DNA of 64,000 bases from NCBI RefSeq assembly GCF_002954715.1, contig NZ_MSCP01000001.1, positions 304,743 through 368,742 on the forward strand, written 5' to 3'. The stretch's first letter is position 1; each line of letters begins with the position of its first letter. The notes below the pieces were generated by a model. That model was not told where the DNA came from and searched no databases. It saw only the letters and a list, made by a program, of their open reading frames with translations. Source of the stretch: Aliivibrio sifiae. Lineage in GTDB: Bacteria > Pseudomonadota > Gammaproteobacteria > Enterobacterales > Vibrionaceae. Both the position numbers and the translations under genes were made by a program. Shown here one piece after another: positions 32,640-41,199 of this stretch.

Positions 32640-33800
32640 ATGTTACGTATCTTGTGTTTATTAATGTGTATGATTGCTGGCCCTGTTTTTGCGCAGCAGC
32701 AAACGGATCTTTATCATACCGAAGTGCAATTAACGGATGCTAAAAAAGCAGAAAGCTTAGCCAAAGAAGAAGGCTTAGTGAATGTATTGATCAAAGTTTC
32801 AGGTCAACAGGCAATTGCTGAGAATGAGGTGATAAAAAAAGCGCTCACACGAAGTGATCGCTACGTAACTCAAATGAGCTTTGTTGAATATGATAATGCC
32901 CCTCGTGGTATGAAGTTAGGTTATAACTCAAGTATGGTTCTAAACTTGTTAACGCAAGCAGAGCAGAGTATTTGGGAGACTCCGCGTAAACCCGTATTAG
33001 TTTGGGTCGTTAATGAATATAATTATCAGAGAAGCGTCATTTGGGAACAATCAAACAACTCATTAATCACTCGTATTAAGAATGCTGCAAATGAACGTGG
33101 TTTACCTGTTATGTTTCCTGTGGGAGATTTTGATGATGTAACATCTATCGAAATTCCAGACTTGTGGGGCAATTTTAAAAAGCCAATTGCAGATGCGAGT
33201 GAGCGTTATAACCCTCAAGCTATCTTGGTGGTTAAAGTTCGTGGTAATAGTTCAAGTTGGACGTTGTTTGATACGACCCCTCAATTCCTTGCAACGACAT
33301 CGAAAAAACCAATTGAAGGCAGATCATCAGGTGCTGTTCAATTAGCTGATATGGTTAACGAGGTCAGTGATTATTTTGCTCAAACCTATACGAAAAATTT
33401 AGGTGCTGTTGCTAGTGATTCTGAAGTTGTATCGATTAAAGGTATCCATACAACAAGAGCTTTTTTCACTTTAGAGAAGTTATTAAAGCAAATGAACTCA
33501 GTTGCTAGTGTTCAAGTTGAGACAATTCAAGGTGATAAAGTTACTTATACATTAAGTTTATTAGGTGACTATCAACAATTTAATGATGAATTATTAAGTA
33601 AAAATACTCGTATATCATTAGTGCCTGAAGAACCTATCGTTAATGAGGACATCAGTTCTGAATTAACCACAGAAGTAACGAAAGATACAGCAGAGCCTGA
33701 ACTTAAAGAAGAGGCGCCTATCGTAGAAGAGAGTGCTTTGAACGATGAGTTAGAAGTTAAACAACCTGTGATTCATCAGTATCAATTAAGCGCAAATTAA
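32640..33800 (+). CDS. DUF2066 domain exported protein
   Basis: 386 aa protein of unknown function resembling the DUF2066 family of marine gamma-proteobacteria. Signal peptide MLRILCLLMCMIAGPVFA, then a periplasmic region with the DLYHTEVQLTD and ALTRSDRYVTQMSF segments characteristic of the family; the last 60 residues are Glu-rich and of low complexity. AGG lies upstream; ATG at 32640 is preferred over the TTG one codon before. In E. coli the site between uraA and arsC (yfgD) holds hda, which is absent here. Confidence 0.75.
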   Translation: MLRILCLLMCMIAGPVFAQQQTDLYHTEVQLTDAKKAESLAKEEGLVNVLIKVSGQQAIAENEVIKKALTRSDRYVTQMSFVEYDNAPRGMKLGYNSSMVLNLLTQAEQSIWETPRKPVLVWVVNEYNYQRSVIWEQSNNSLITRIKNAANERGLPVMFPVGDFDDVTSIEIPDLWGNFKKPIADASERYNPQAILVVKVRGNSSSWTLFDTTPQFLATTSKKPIEGRSSGAVQLADMVNEVSDYFAQTYTKNLGAVASDSEVVSIKGIHTTRAFFTLEKLLKQMNSVASVQVETIQGDKVTYTLSLLGDYQQFNDELLSKNTRISLVPEEPIVNEDISSELTTEVTKDTAEPELKEEAPIVEESALNDELEVKQPVIHQYQLSAN

Positions 33801-33816
33801 TCGATTTCAGCTAAAT

Positions 33817-33845
33817 AAAAGGTGACTCTAGGGTCACCTTTTTTA
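33817..33845. terminator. Bidirectional intrinsic terminator
   Basis: Perfect 10-bp stem AAAAGGTGAC / GTCACCTTTT (33817-33826, 33833-33842) with a 6-base loop, T run on both strands. Shared by the convergent DUF2066 and DUF2069 genes. Confidence 0.82.
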
Positions 33846-33852
33846 TGTTTAA

Positions 33853-34287
33853 TTATTCACCTTCAGTGAATTTTGCTTTTTCTATTTTTTCAACTTCAGA
33901 TAAACGTTTCAGTTTTAATCCGAGTTCTTTTCCTCGAAGACGAGCGTAATAGATATTACCTACAAATGCACCAGTAGTAAGAATTACCTCAATCAGTGCA
34001 AAGTATCGTTCGCCTTCATCAAGCCAAAGAATGGTTAAACCATGTAAAAAATAAAACATTAAAATAAAGTTAGCCCAAGCATGGGTGTAAGGCTTACCTT
34101 GAATTATGCCTTTTAAAGGAAAAAGCATCGGAATAACCCATGCCACTGTCACGCCATAAGGATTGATTAATGGGTGAGGAGAGAACGTACTATGCCAAAG
34201 GGTAATAAAAGTAAGTAGTGCTAAATTACAAAACAAAGCAAGTAAACGATAGCGCTTCGTCTCTGCGCTCATTTCAACTGAATCCAT
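33853..34287 (-). CDS. DUF2069-family membrane protein
   Basis: 144 aa integral membrane protein with four hydrophobic segments (about residues 12-30, 45-60, 72-92 and 98-117) and a charged C-terminal tail. It resembles the DUF2069 family, for which no function is known. It lies 20 bases downstream of the ArsC-like gene on the same strand, and probably belongs to the bepA-arsC-DUF2069 transcript. Confidence 0.75.
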   Translation of the reverse strand: MDSVEMSAETKRYRLLALFCNLALLTFITLWHSTFSPHPLINPYGVTVAWVIPMLFPLKGIIQGKPYTHAWANFILMFYFLHGLTILWLDEGERYFALIEVILTTGAFVGNIYYARLRGKELGLKLKRLSEVEKIEKAKFTEGE

Positions 34288-34307
34288 GTCATTTCCTTTG
34301 TATTGTT

Positions 34308-34658
34308 CTATAAAATTTCTAACACCTGTTCTGGTGGGCGTCCCATTTTAGCTTTGTTGTTGTTAACAACTATTGGGCGTTCGATCAGTTTTGGTGTTAA
34401 TGTCATTGCTTCAAATAACTGTTCGTCAGTCACCGTGTTATCGCCTAGATTTTGTTCTTTATATTCCGCTTCCTTTGTTCTCATCATGTCTCGAACAGAA
34501 GTAAAGCCCAATTGAGAATATAATGTTTTTAATTCATCAATATTTGGTGTTTCTTCTAGGTATTTAACCACGTTTGGAGTAATCCCTTTTTCTTCCAGTA
34601 GGGCTAGAGTTTCTCGACTTTTTGAACAACGAGGGTTGTGATAAATAATAACAGACAT
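34308..34658 (-). CDS. ArsC-family glutaredoxin-dependent reductase (YfgD-like)
   Basis: 116 aa thioredoxin-fold protein of the ArsC/Spx family. The start IIYHNPRCSKSRETLALL carries the active-site Cys11 and the Arg-binding layout of arsenate reductases; RPIVV near residue 93 is the conserved arginine segment. There are no ars regulators or pumps nearby, so the natural substrate may not be arsenate. It lies between the BepA-like protease gene (15 bases) and DUF2069, as yfgD does beside bepA in E. coli. Confidence 0.85.
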   Translation of the reverse strand: MSVIIYHNPRCSKSRETLALLEEKGITPNVVKYLEETPNIDELKTLYSQLGFTSVRDMMRTKEAEYKEQNLGDNTVTDEQLFEAMTLTPKLIERPIVVNNNKAKMGRPPEQVLEIL

Positions 34659-34673
34659 ATTTTTTCCTTTTGA

Positions 34674-36128
34674 TTATAAGGCGCTAAAACGCTCTCGTGA
34701 TAGACGAAGCTGATCGATTCTTGCGTCGTACCTTGCTTGGTCTAAACTTCCAAACTCAACCAGTTGACTTGCTTGAGTATAATTACTTAGGGCTTTATTC
34801 CACATTCCTTTTAACGCATACACTTCAGCTCTTGCTGCTAATTCACCATTAGTGCTGCCATTGTCATGATAAGCTTTAGAAAGTAATTGCCATCCCGTTG
34901 GGTCATCTGGGTAATCATGGGTATAACGCTGTAAAACACGCACGGCTTCTGCCGGCTTATTGGATTCAGAAAGTGCGTGAGCATAGTTAATGGTTAATAC
35001 AGGGTTATTTGGTAATTGTACTAACCCATCTTTTAAGCGTTTAATCGCTTGCTGATTTTTCTTGGTGTACAGATCTAAATCGGTAGCCGCATCAATATAA
35101 AACGTATTAAGGGGATCGTTTCTTAATAGCTCATCCATGATAGGTTGTGCTTTATCGTATTGTTTTGAATCAATATAGACTAATGCTTTGCCGTAATTCA
35201 GTGCTTGTTTAACATCGTTATTATGAGTTTTTGATTTGCGTGAAAACCAATCTAGAGCGGCGTTACTATCAATACCAGCAAAGCGTGCAACAATACGAGA
35301 ACGTGCAAGGTGATAGCGTAATGAGGTATTTACTCGGCGCATTGGATATTGTTGCGCTCTTTCTCTACTGTCGGTTATACGAGAGGTTGGTAATGGGTGA
35401 GTGAGTAACATGGGTGGTGGTGTACTTGCATAGCGATATTGATCGGCTAAACGAGAGAAAAATCGAGGCATAGCTGAAACATCAAAGCCTGATTTAGCTA
35501 AAGTATCAATTCCAAATCTATCTGCTTCTTTTTCATTACTACGAGTATAGTTAATCGAACTTTGCATAGCACCAGCAGTGGTCGCATGAATTGCCGCTAT
35601 TCCGGCTTCTGGAGCCGCTATTGCTAATAATAAAGAGCCAATAAGTGCAGCGACTGTAGCGGGTGAACGTCTTGCTTGATCTTCCATACTACGAGCCAAG
35701 TGGCGTTGAGTTATATGTGCAATTTCGTGAGCCACAACAGAGGCTAATTCACTCTCTGATTGTGCGTATAAAAAAAGGCCAGAATGAAGAGCTACGTAAC
35801 CGCCAAAAAAAGCAAAGGCGTTAATTTCTCTGTTATTGATTAAGAAAAAATGGAAAGGGGTTTTTACATCACTCGCATTTGCGACTAATCGATGGCCTAG
35901 GGCTTGAACATATTCAGCTAAAACGGGATCATTAATAACAGGCTGACTTGCTCGAAGCATGCGCATATACGCATCACCATAGATTAATTCTTGATCAATC
36001 GTTAGTGTCGATGCTGCCGTTGTACCTATATCCGGTAAATTTAAATCGTTGTTTGCATAAACAGGAAGAGTACTTGTCAATAATGAGGTGATCAGTAAAC
36101 AACTGGCCAGTTTTTTTAATTTGAACAT
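34674..36128 (-). CDS. bepA: M48 metalloprotease with TPR repeats, BepA-like
   Basis: Periplasmic protease and chaperone that degrades or assists misassembled outer-membrane proteins such as LptD. About 484 aa when started at the ATG at 36128 (MFKLKKLASCLLITSLLTSTLPVYA, a signal peptide); ATG 36158 is an alternative, and the Shine-Dalgarno is poor for both. The HEIAH zinc motif (VVAHEIAHITQRH) and the distal Glu in NEKEADRFG mark the M48 domain; tetratricopeptide repeats fill about residues 300-470. It is divergent from the TusA-like gene. Confidence 0.9.
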   Translation of the reverse strand: MFKLKKLASCLLITSLLTSTLPVYANNDLNLPDIGTTAASTLTIDQELIYGDAYMRMLRASQPVINDPVLAEYVQALGHRLVANASDVKTPFHFFLINNREINAFAFFGGYVALHSGLFLYAQSESELASVVAHEIAHITQRHLARSMEDQARRSPATVAALIGSLLLAIAAPEAGIAAIHATTAGAMQSSINYTRSNEKEADRFGIDTLAKSGFDVSAMPRFFSRLADQYRYASTPPPMLLTHPLPTSRITDSRERAQQYPMRRVNTSLRYHLARSRIVARFAGIDSNAALDWFSRKSKTHNNDVKQALNYGKALVYIDSKQYDKAQPIMDELLRNDPLNTFYIDAATDLDLYTKKNQQAIKRLKDGLVQLPNNPVLTINYAHALSESNKPAEAVRVLQRYTHDYPDDPTGWQLLSKAYHDNGSTNGELAARAEVYALKGMWNKALSNYTQASQLVEFGSLDQARYDARIDQLRLSRERFSAL

Positions 36129-36289
36129 GTCGTTTTTACAAATCCTTTTCAATAACATTCTCTTATGGAGAGATAATAACGTAATCTGGATGAATAAGAG
36201 CACCAAATTTAGAATTGGTTTCTTTTTTGTCGTAATTATGTGATTTATACTCTTTCAATTGAAATCTATCATATCTATAGAGTCGCTGA

Positions 36290-36511
36290 ATGGAAACCAG
36301 AAGGTTAGATTTATCACAACATCGTTGCCCAATGTCGCTATTATTAGCAAAACGAACCAGTAAATCGTTAGCTAAAAATGAAATGTTACAAATCAAAGTC
36401 GTCGACAAAGCGTCTTTAAGCGATATGATGTCATACTTCGAACAGCATCTATTTGATATTCAATTAGAGCATGCTGACACCTGCTCGCTTTTAACCATCA
36501 TAAAGAAGTAG
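36290..36511 (+). CDS. TusA-like sulfurtransferase family protein
   Basis: 73 aa protein of the TusA/SirA/YeeD family. The conserved cysteine lies in RLDLSQHRCPMSLLLAKR; the usual CPxP motif is altered to CPMS. Such proteins carry persulfide sulfur or occur as partners of membrane proteins. It stands 8 bases upstream of the PerM-like gene and divergent from bepA, an association also seen elsewhere in gamma-proteobacteria. True TusA function in tRNA thiolation is not assured. Confidence 0.8.
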   Translation: METRRLDLSQHRCPMSLLLAKRTSKSLAKNEMLQIKVVDKASLSDMMSYFEQHLFDIQLEHADTCSLLTIIKK

Positions 36512-36519
36512 AACTTAAT

Positions 36520-37587
36520 ATGTTAGATATGGTTACACAGTGGTATAAACGCCGCTTCTCAGATCCTCATGCCGTTAGCCTTGTTGCGATTCTTATCGTT
36601 GGCTTTATCACGATCTACTTTTTTGGTCATTTAATTGCCCCATTATTGGTGGCGATAGTCTTAGCATATCTACTTGAATGGCCTGTGGTCAAATTGAGTA
36701 AATTAGGCATACCAAGAACACTGTCAGTTATGCTCGTTATTATTTTATTTATTAGCGTTATGTTAATGGCTGTTTTTGGCTTAGTTCCTACTATTTGGAA
36801 TCAAGTTGGTAATTTAATTAATGATGTACCATCGATGTTTAATGGATTACATAGCTTATTATCTAGTCTTCCAGGACGTTACCCTGAGCTGATCCAACCT
36901 CAATCTATTGATACTTTATTAGAAACCATTCGCGGTAAAGTGCTTGGAATGGGAGAGACAATGGTAAAAGGATCTCTTTCGTCATTAGTGAGCCTTGCCG
37001 CTTTAGGTGTATATCTTATTCTTGTGCCTCTACTTGTTTTCTTTTTATTAAAAGATAAAGAAGAGATGGTAGGGACAATGAGTAATATCTTGCCAAAGAA
37101 TCGTCGTTTAGCGACAAAAGTATGGGTTGAGATGAATGAACAGATCAGTAATTACATTCGAGGAAAGGTGGTCGAAATTCTGATTGTCGGTGGTGTTAGT
37201 TACATTACCTTCTTTATTATGGATTTACGCTATGCTTTATTGTTAGCAGTTATGGTTGGTTTTTCTGTATTAATCCCTTATATTGGAGCAGCAGCAGTCA
37301 CGGTTCCTATTGCCATCGTAGCTTTATTTCAATGGGGATTAACTCCTGATTTTTATTGGTTGATAGTCGCTTATGGGATTATTCAAGCACTAGATGGGAA
37401 CGTTTTAGTGCCTGTGCTTTTTTCCGAAGCGGTTAATCTTCACCCTGTAGCTATTATTGTGTCGGTATTAGTGTTTGGTGGGTTATGGGGATTCTGGGGA
37501 GTATTCTTTGCTATTCCGTTAGCAACATTAGTTAAGGCTGTATGGAAAGCGCTTCCTGCAACAGATGAAGTGTTTAATAAAGCATAA
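36520..37587 (+). CDS. perM: AI-2E transporter family protein, PerM-like
   Basis: 355 aa polytopic inner-membrane protein of the AI-2E transporter (UPF0118) family, with about eight hydrophobic segments; LVPLLVFFLLKDKEEM and the FSVLIPYIGAAAVTVP and GFWGVFFAIPLATLVKA segments are family hallmarks. Substrate uncertain: related proteins were described as AI-2 exporters or Na+/H+ antiporters. It follows the TusA-like gene by 8 bases. A strong bidirectional terminator follows. Confidence 0.85.
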   Translation: MLDMVTQWYKRRFSDPHAVSLVAILIVGFITIYFFGHLIAPLLVAIVLAYLLEWPVVKLSKLGIPRTLSVMLVIILFISVMLMAVFGLVPTIWNQVGNLINDVPSMFNGLHSLLSSLPGRYPELIQPQSIDTLLETIRGKVLGMGETMVKGSLSSLVSLAALGVYLILVPLLVFFLLKDKEEMVGTMSNILPKNRRLATKVWVEMNEQISNYIRGKVVEILIVGGVSYITFFIMDLRYALLLAVMVGFSVLIPYIGAAAVTVPIAIVALFQWGLTPDFYWLIVAYGIIQALDGNVLVPVLFSEAVNLHPVAIIVSVLVFGGLWGFWGVFFAIPLATLVKAVWKALPATDEVFNKA

Positions 37588-37605
37588 AGTTGGAATTGAA
37601 GAAAT

Positions 37606-37640
37606 AAAAAGGCGGTGCTTTTAATAAGCACCGCCTTTTT
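37606..37640. terminator. Strong bidirectional intrinsic terminator
   Basis: Perfect 15-bp stem AAAAAGGCGGTGCTT / AAGCACCGCCTTTTT (37606-37620, 37626-37640) with a 5-base loop between the convergent perM and bcp. Confidence 0.87.
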
Positions 37641-37676
37641 ATTGTGAGCTTTTAAAACGATTATTTCTCGTTTAGC

Positions 37677-38147
37677 TTATTTATTGTTTAAATAGTCCAA
37701 TACCACTTCATGGTGAGTCTTTGTTTTGAATTTATTGAAGACGTGCTCAATAACACCTTCTTCATTAATTAAGAAGCTAATACGGTGTAGTCCATCGTAA
37801 GTTTTACCCATGAATTTCTTCTCTCCCCAGACACCAAAAGCATCGGCAGCAGCATGATCTTCATCTGATAATAATGTGAAGTTTAACTCGTCACGTTCAA
37901 TGAACTTACCTAAACGTTTTACAGGGTCAATACTAACACCAAGAGTGATGACGTTATGGGTATCTAATTCAGCTTTAATATCACGAAGCCCTTGAGCTTG
38001 GACGGTACAACCCGGAGTCATGGCTTTTGGGTAGAAATAGAATAAAACTTTTTTACCTTTTAAATCAAAAAGAGAAATAGACTCTCCATTTTGATCAAGA
38101 AGTGAAACATTTGGTGCAGGAGTTCCTGCTTCTAGTGGCGTGATCAT
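37677..38147 (-). CDS. bcp: Bcp-type thiol peroxidase (peroxiredoxin), single cysteine
   Basis: 156 aa AhpC/TSA-fold peroxiredoxin that reduces organic and hydrogen peroxides in the cytoplasm. The peroxidatic Cys47 lies in PKAMTPGCTVQAQ. The resolving cysteine that E. coli Bcp has three residues... five positions into this motif (CTVQAC) is replaced by Gln, and no other cysteine occurs in the protein, so it must work as a 1-Cys enzyme. GEKKFMGKTYDGLHRISF is typical of the family. It follows gcvR on the same strand by 29 bases, as in E. coli bcp-gcvR (order conserved). Confidence 0.92.
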   Translation of the reverse strand: MITPLEAGTPAPNVSLLDQNGESISLFDLKGKKVLFYFYPKAMTPGCTVQAQGLRDIKAELDTHNVITLGVSIDPVKRLGKFIERDELNFTLLSDEDHAAADAFGVWGEKKFMGKTYDGLHRISFLINEEGVIEHVFNKFKTKTHHEVVLDYLNNK

Positions 38148-38176
38148 GACATTTCCTTTTGAATTACTTTTTATTA

Positions 38177-38710
38177 TTAGAGTGAGCTTTTATAAAAATT
38201 AATTTTACCGCTGACGCTTAATGAGGCGCATAACGCTTCAAATTCTTCTTGGATCTCCATTATATGGCACTCTTGGAAGATCTCTGCGGTAATTTGAATT
38301 TGAAAAGTATTTTGGTTTTCTCGCTTTTTAAGAGTTTGAGCACTTAGTGTTTTTAAATCAATGTCGCGGTTCGCTAAGAAGTCAGTAAATTTTTCCGTTA
38401 AACCTGGGCGATCTTCTGACTCAACGAACGCATCAATCGTATAGAAAATATCTTTCTCTTGATGAGGGGAGGTTCGTTTCATCATGGTCGTCAAATCGTG
38501 CTGTTGCCCGAGTAAAGGTAAGGTATTTTCAATACGAGAAATCGCGTTCGCTGTGCCAGACAACAACATGATTAATGTGAACTCATTACCAAATGAGGCG
38601 ATACGGCTATCTACGATATTGCAGCTTGACTCAGTGACAAGGCGAGTCACCTTATTAGAGATACCTGGTCTGTCTGTACCGACCGCGGTAATTACAAGGT
38701 ATTGAGGCAT
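38177..38710 (-). CDS. gcvR: Glycine cleavage system transcriptional repressor GcvR
   Basis: 177 aa protein with two ACT domains (about residues 5-80 and 92-170), which binds glycine and controls GcvA by direct contact. The opening YLVITAVGTDRPGISNKVTRLV and second-domain EDRPGLTEKFTDFLANR segments are typical. It lies upstream of bcp and divergent from dapA, matching the E. coli neighbourhood. The 274-base gcvR-dapA gap shows only A/T-rich promoter-like sequence. Confidence 0.9.
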   Translation of the reverse strand: MPQYLVITAVGTDRPGISNKVTRLVTESSCNIVDSRIASFGNEFTLIMLLSGTANAISRIENTLPLLGQQHDLTTMMKRTSPHQEKDIFYTIDAFVESEDRPGLTEKFTDFLANRDIDLKTLSAQTLKKRENQNTFQIQITAEIFQECHIMEIQEEFEALCASLSVSGKINFYKSSL

Positions 38711-38984
38711 AAAAAACTCGTTGTTGAAAAAGATAACCCAATACTAACACGCAAGTGATTGTGTGATAAGCAAGCAATAGTGAACAATCGTCAAAAAAAA
38801 GACTCTACAACATAGGCTCTTATGTAATATCCTTGAGATATATTGAGTGAATGATTTTGCTCATTGCATAAGAAGATGAAAACCAGATAACACATCATGG
38901 TCAAGGACGATGACTCTTTGCAATGATATTAATGAATAACAAAATTAGTTTACACGTTCAGGCTAAGATAAAAGGGAGAAGGAT

Positions 38985-39866
38985 ATGTTCTCAGGTAGCA
39001 TTGTCGCATTAGTAACACCATTAGATACTGATGGTGAAGTAGATTACACCAGCTTAAAAAACCTTGTTGATTATCATATTGATGCCGGTACAAATGGCAT
39101 CGTTGCTGTAGGTACAACGGGAGAGTCAGCGACATTAAGTGTAGAAGAGCATGTCAAGCTAGTCATGAAAACCCTTGAGTTTGCTGATGGCCGTATCCCT
39201 GTGATCGCAGGTACAGGTGCAAATGCAACTCATGAAGCGGTTACTTTTAGTAAATTATTTAGAGATTCAGGTGTTGCTGGTTGCCTTAGTGTAACTCCGT
39301 ATTACAACAAACCAACGCAAGAAGGTTTGTATCTGCATTATAAAGCGATCTCTGAATCAACTGATGTTCCTCAAATTCTTTATAATGTACCTGGTCGTAC
39401 TGCGGTTGATCTATTGCCAGAAACGGTTGCTCGTTTGTCTGAGCTTGAGAACATTGTTGCATTAAAAGATGCGACGGCTGATTTAGACAGAATTGCAATT
39501 ACTCGTGAACTTTGTGGTGATAACTTTATCCAACTGAGCGGTGATGATGCAACGGCACTTGATTTTGTTAAATTAGGTGGCCACGGTGTTATTTCGGTAA
39601 CTGCAAACGTAGCAGCAAAAGATATGGCAACAATGTTTGCATTAGCAGCCCAAGGTAAGTTTGAAGAAGCTGACATTATTAACCAACGTTTAATGCCGTT
39701 ACATAATGATTTGTTTGTTGAAGCAAATCCAATGCCTGTAAAATGGGCAACTCATCGTTTAGGTATGATTACTCACCCCGATATTCGTTTACCATTAACC
39801 GAATTAAGCCTTTCTGCACAACCTGTTGTTGAGCAAGCTTTAATTCGCGCTGGTGTGTTGAAGTAA
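38985..39866 (+). CDS. dapA: 4-hydroxy-tetrahydrodipicolinate synthase
   Basis: Condenses pyruvate with aspartate semialdehyde, the first committed step to diaminopimelate and lysine. 293 aa TIM barrel. Schiff-base Lys161 lies in VALKDATAD, Tyr133 in ILYNVPGRT, and the Thr44-Thr45 pair in [19 protein letters not shown] precedes the ATG. It is followed by bamC after about 11 bases, the E. coli arrangement. Confidence 0.97.
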   Translation: MFSGSIVALVTPLDTDGEVDYTSLKNLVDYHIDAGTNGIVAVGTTGESATLSVEEHVKLVMKTLEFADGRIPVIAGTGANATHEAVTFSKLFRDSGVAGCLSVTPYYNKPTQEGLYLHYKAISESTDVPQILYNVPGRTAVDLLPETVARLSELENIVALKDATADLDRIAITRELCGDNFIQLSGDDATALDFVKLGGHGVISVTANVAAKDMATMFALAAQGKFEEADIINQRLMPLHNDLFVEANPMPVKWATHRLGMITHPDIRLPLTELSLSAQPVVEQALIRAGVLK

Positions 39867-39877
39867 TAGGATTGAAA

Positions 39878-40930
39878 ATGAAAGTGAACACTCGCTTTGT
39901 TGTTGGATCATTGATGATTGCTGTTTTATCAGCGTGTTCAAGCAGTCCAACAGAGCGTCGCCAAGCTAAGCAAGATTTTAAGTATTTAGATACGCCGCCG
40001 CTCGTTGAGTGGAAGCAACCTGCCGATGCTAAACCTGAATTTTACCCTCAATATGATATCCCTCAAGGAGAGTTTATAGGTGGTATTGGTAAAGATGTGG
40101 ATATTCGTCCACCTCAACAGGTTCTTGAACTTATTCCTGGAGCTCGATTTGAAGAGTTAAATGGAGAGGTGACGGTTTGGCTGATTAAGGAAGAAGACGT
40201 CGATAAGCTTTGGCAAACCGTGTTAACTTTAATTGAAAAACGCGATATTGGTTTAAAAACGCAAACTGATTCTGAATTAGAAACGGATTGGATTACGTGG
40301 AACTCTGAAGATGAAGATCATGAGTTTGGTGCGCGTTATAAGCTTAATAAGCTAAGTCAAAACAACCGTTCTGGTTTTCAAATATCTCTGATTGATTGGC
40401 AGGTAGATGGTAAGCAAACGGAAGTGACTTTAGCGAATAAAGCACGTTATAACATTTTGATGACAAATTTAGTAACGTCTGCTTATGATGCTCAATTGCG
40501 TGAAGAAGCTCGTATTCGTGCTGAAGAATTAGTGAAGCGTATTCCAATCTCAATGGGACAAGATAGAAGCGGACTGCCGGTTATTATTGCCCGTGCACCT
40601 TATAATATTTTCTGGGAACGTCTTGGTGAATTATTACCAATGATGGGGTTAACTATTGAAGATAGAAACCGCTCTCAAGGAACGATTAAGGTCAAGTATA
40701 AAGAACCTGATGATGAGTTCTGGCAAGAAATTGGTACTAAGCCACTTTCTTTCGAAGGCAGTACTTATAACTTATTATTGGGTGACTTAGGTAACCGAAC
40801 GTCTATCAACGTTACTGATGCTGCAGGGAAACCTGTCAATGAAGCAACACTTGACTCTGTTGTTCCTGTTTTAGCTGCAATGATTGAAAAATCAAATAAT
40901 GCACCTAAAGTAGAAGCGGAAGAAGAGTAA
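39878..40930 (+). CDS. bamC: Outer membrane protein assembly factor BamC
   Basis: Lipoprotein subunit of the BAM complex (formerly NlpB). 350 aa. Signal peptide with lipobox LSAC (Cys20), then the long unstructured N-terminal segment (residues about 21-95, containing DFKYLDTPPLVEWKQP that binds BamD) and two helix-grip domains (about 100-215 and 225-335). ATG at 39878 follows AGGA; a TTG two codons earlier is possible. It lies downstream of dapA as in E. coli. Confidence 0.93.
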   Translation: MKVNTRFVVGSLMIAVLSACSSSPTERRQAKQDFKYLDTPPLVEWKQPADAKPEFYPQYDIPQGEFIGGIGKDVDIRPPQQVLELIPGARFEELNGEVTVWLIKEEDVDKLWQTVLTLIEKRDIGLKTQTDSELETDWITWNSEDEDHEFGARYKLNKLSQNNRSGFQISLIDWQVDGKQTEVTLANKARYNILMTNLVTSAYDAQLREEARIRAEELVKRIPISMGQDRSGLPVIIARAPYNIFWERLGELLPMMGLTIEDRNRSQGTIKVKYKEPDDEFWQEIGTKPLSFEGSTYNLLLGDLGNRTSINVTDAAGKPVNEATLDSVVPVLAAMIEKSNNAPKVEAEEE

Positions 40931-40969
40931 AATTCAGCGTTAAGTTAACAGCGCTTATTTTAATAATTA

Positions 40970-41001
40970 AAGGCGTTCACATTAGTGAACGTCTTTTTTT
41001 T
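40970..41001 (+). terminator. Intrinsic terminator after bamC overlapping DUF2897 end
   Basis: 11-bp stem AAGGCGTTCAC / GTGAACGTCTT (40970-40980, 40985-40995, one wobble), 4-base loop, T run. The downstream arm lies within the last codons of the convergent gene whose stop is at 40982-40984. Confidence 0.72.
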
Positions 41002-41197
41002 CTGTTGTTATATTTTCTTTGCTTGAGAGTTCGATTGAGTTATCGCTTTCAAGTGATTCATGTTCATTTTCTTGCATGTAAGGTTTTTTCTTTGATTTAA
41101 ACTTCATATTCGCTGTTGCTTTTAGGGCTGCAAGGTTGCCAATTACAACACTTAAAACGATGACGATAATAACCCAAGGGTTCATTAACCATTCCAT
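40982..41197 (-). CDS. DUF2897-family small membrane protein
   Basis: 71 aa protein with one transmembrane helix (NPWVIIVIVLSVVIGNLAAL, about residues 6-26), a basic stretch (KFKSKKKPYM) and an acidic tail. It resembles the DUF2897 family, function unknown. It is 2 bases downstream of the M15 peptidase gene, so cotranscribed with it. The dapE-linked small membrane gene ypfN of E. coli is in a similar place but is a different family. Confidence 0.72.
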   Translation of the reverse strand: MEWLMNPWVIIVIVLSVVIGNLAALKATANMKFKSKKKPYMQENEHESLESDNSIELSSKENITTEKKDVH

Positions 41198-41199
41198 TG

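Noticed and set aside
34308..34658. Arsenic resistance operon
   Set aside because: Both ArsC-like proteins in the window stand among housekeeping genes with no arsR, arsB or acr3; they are YfgD and YffB types.
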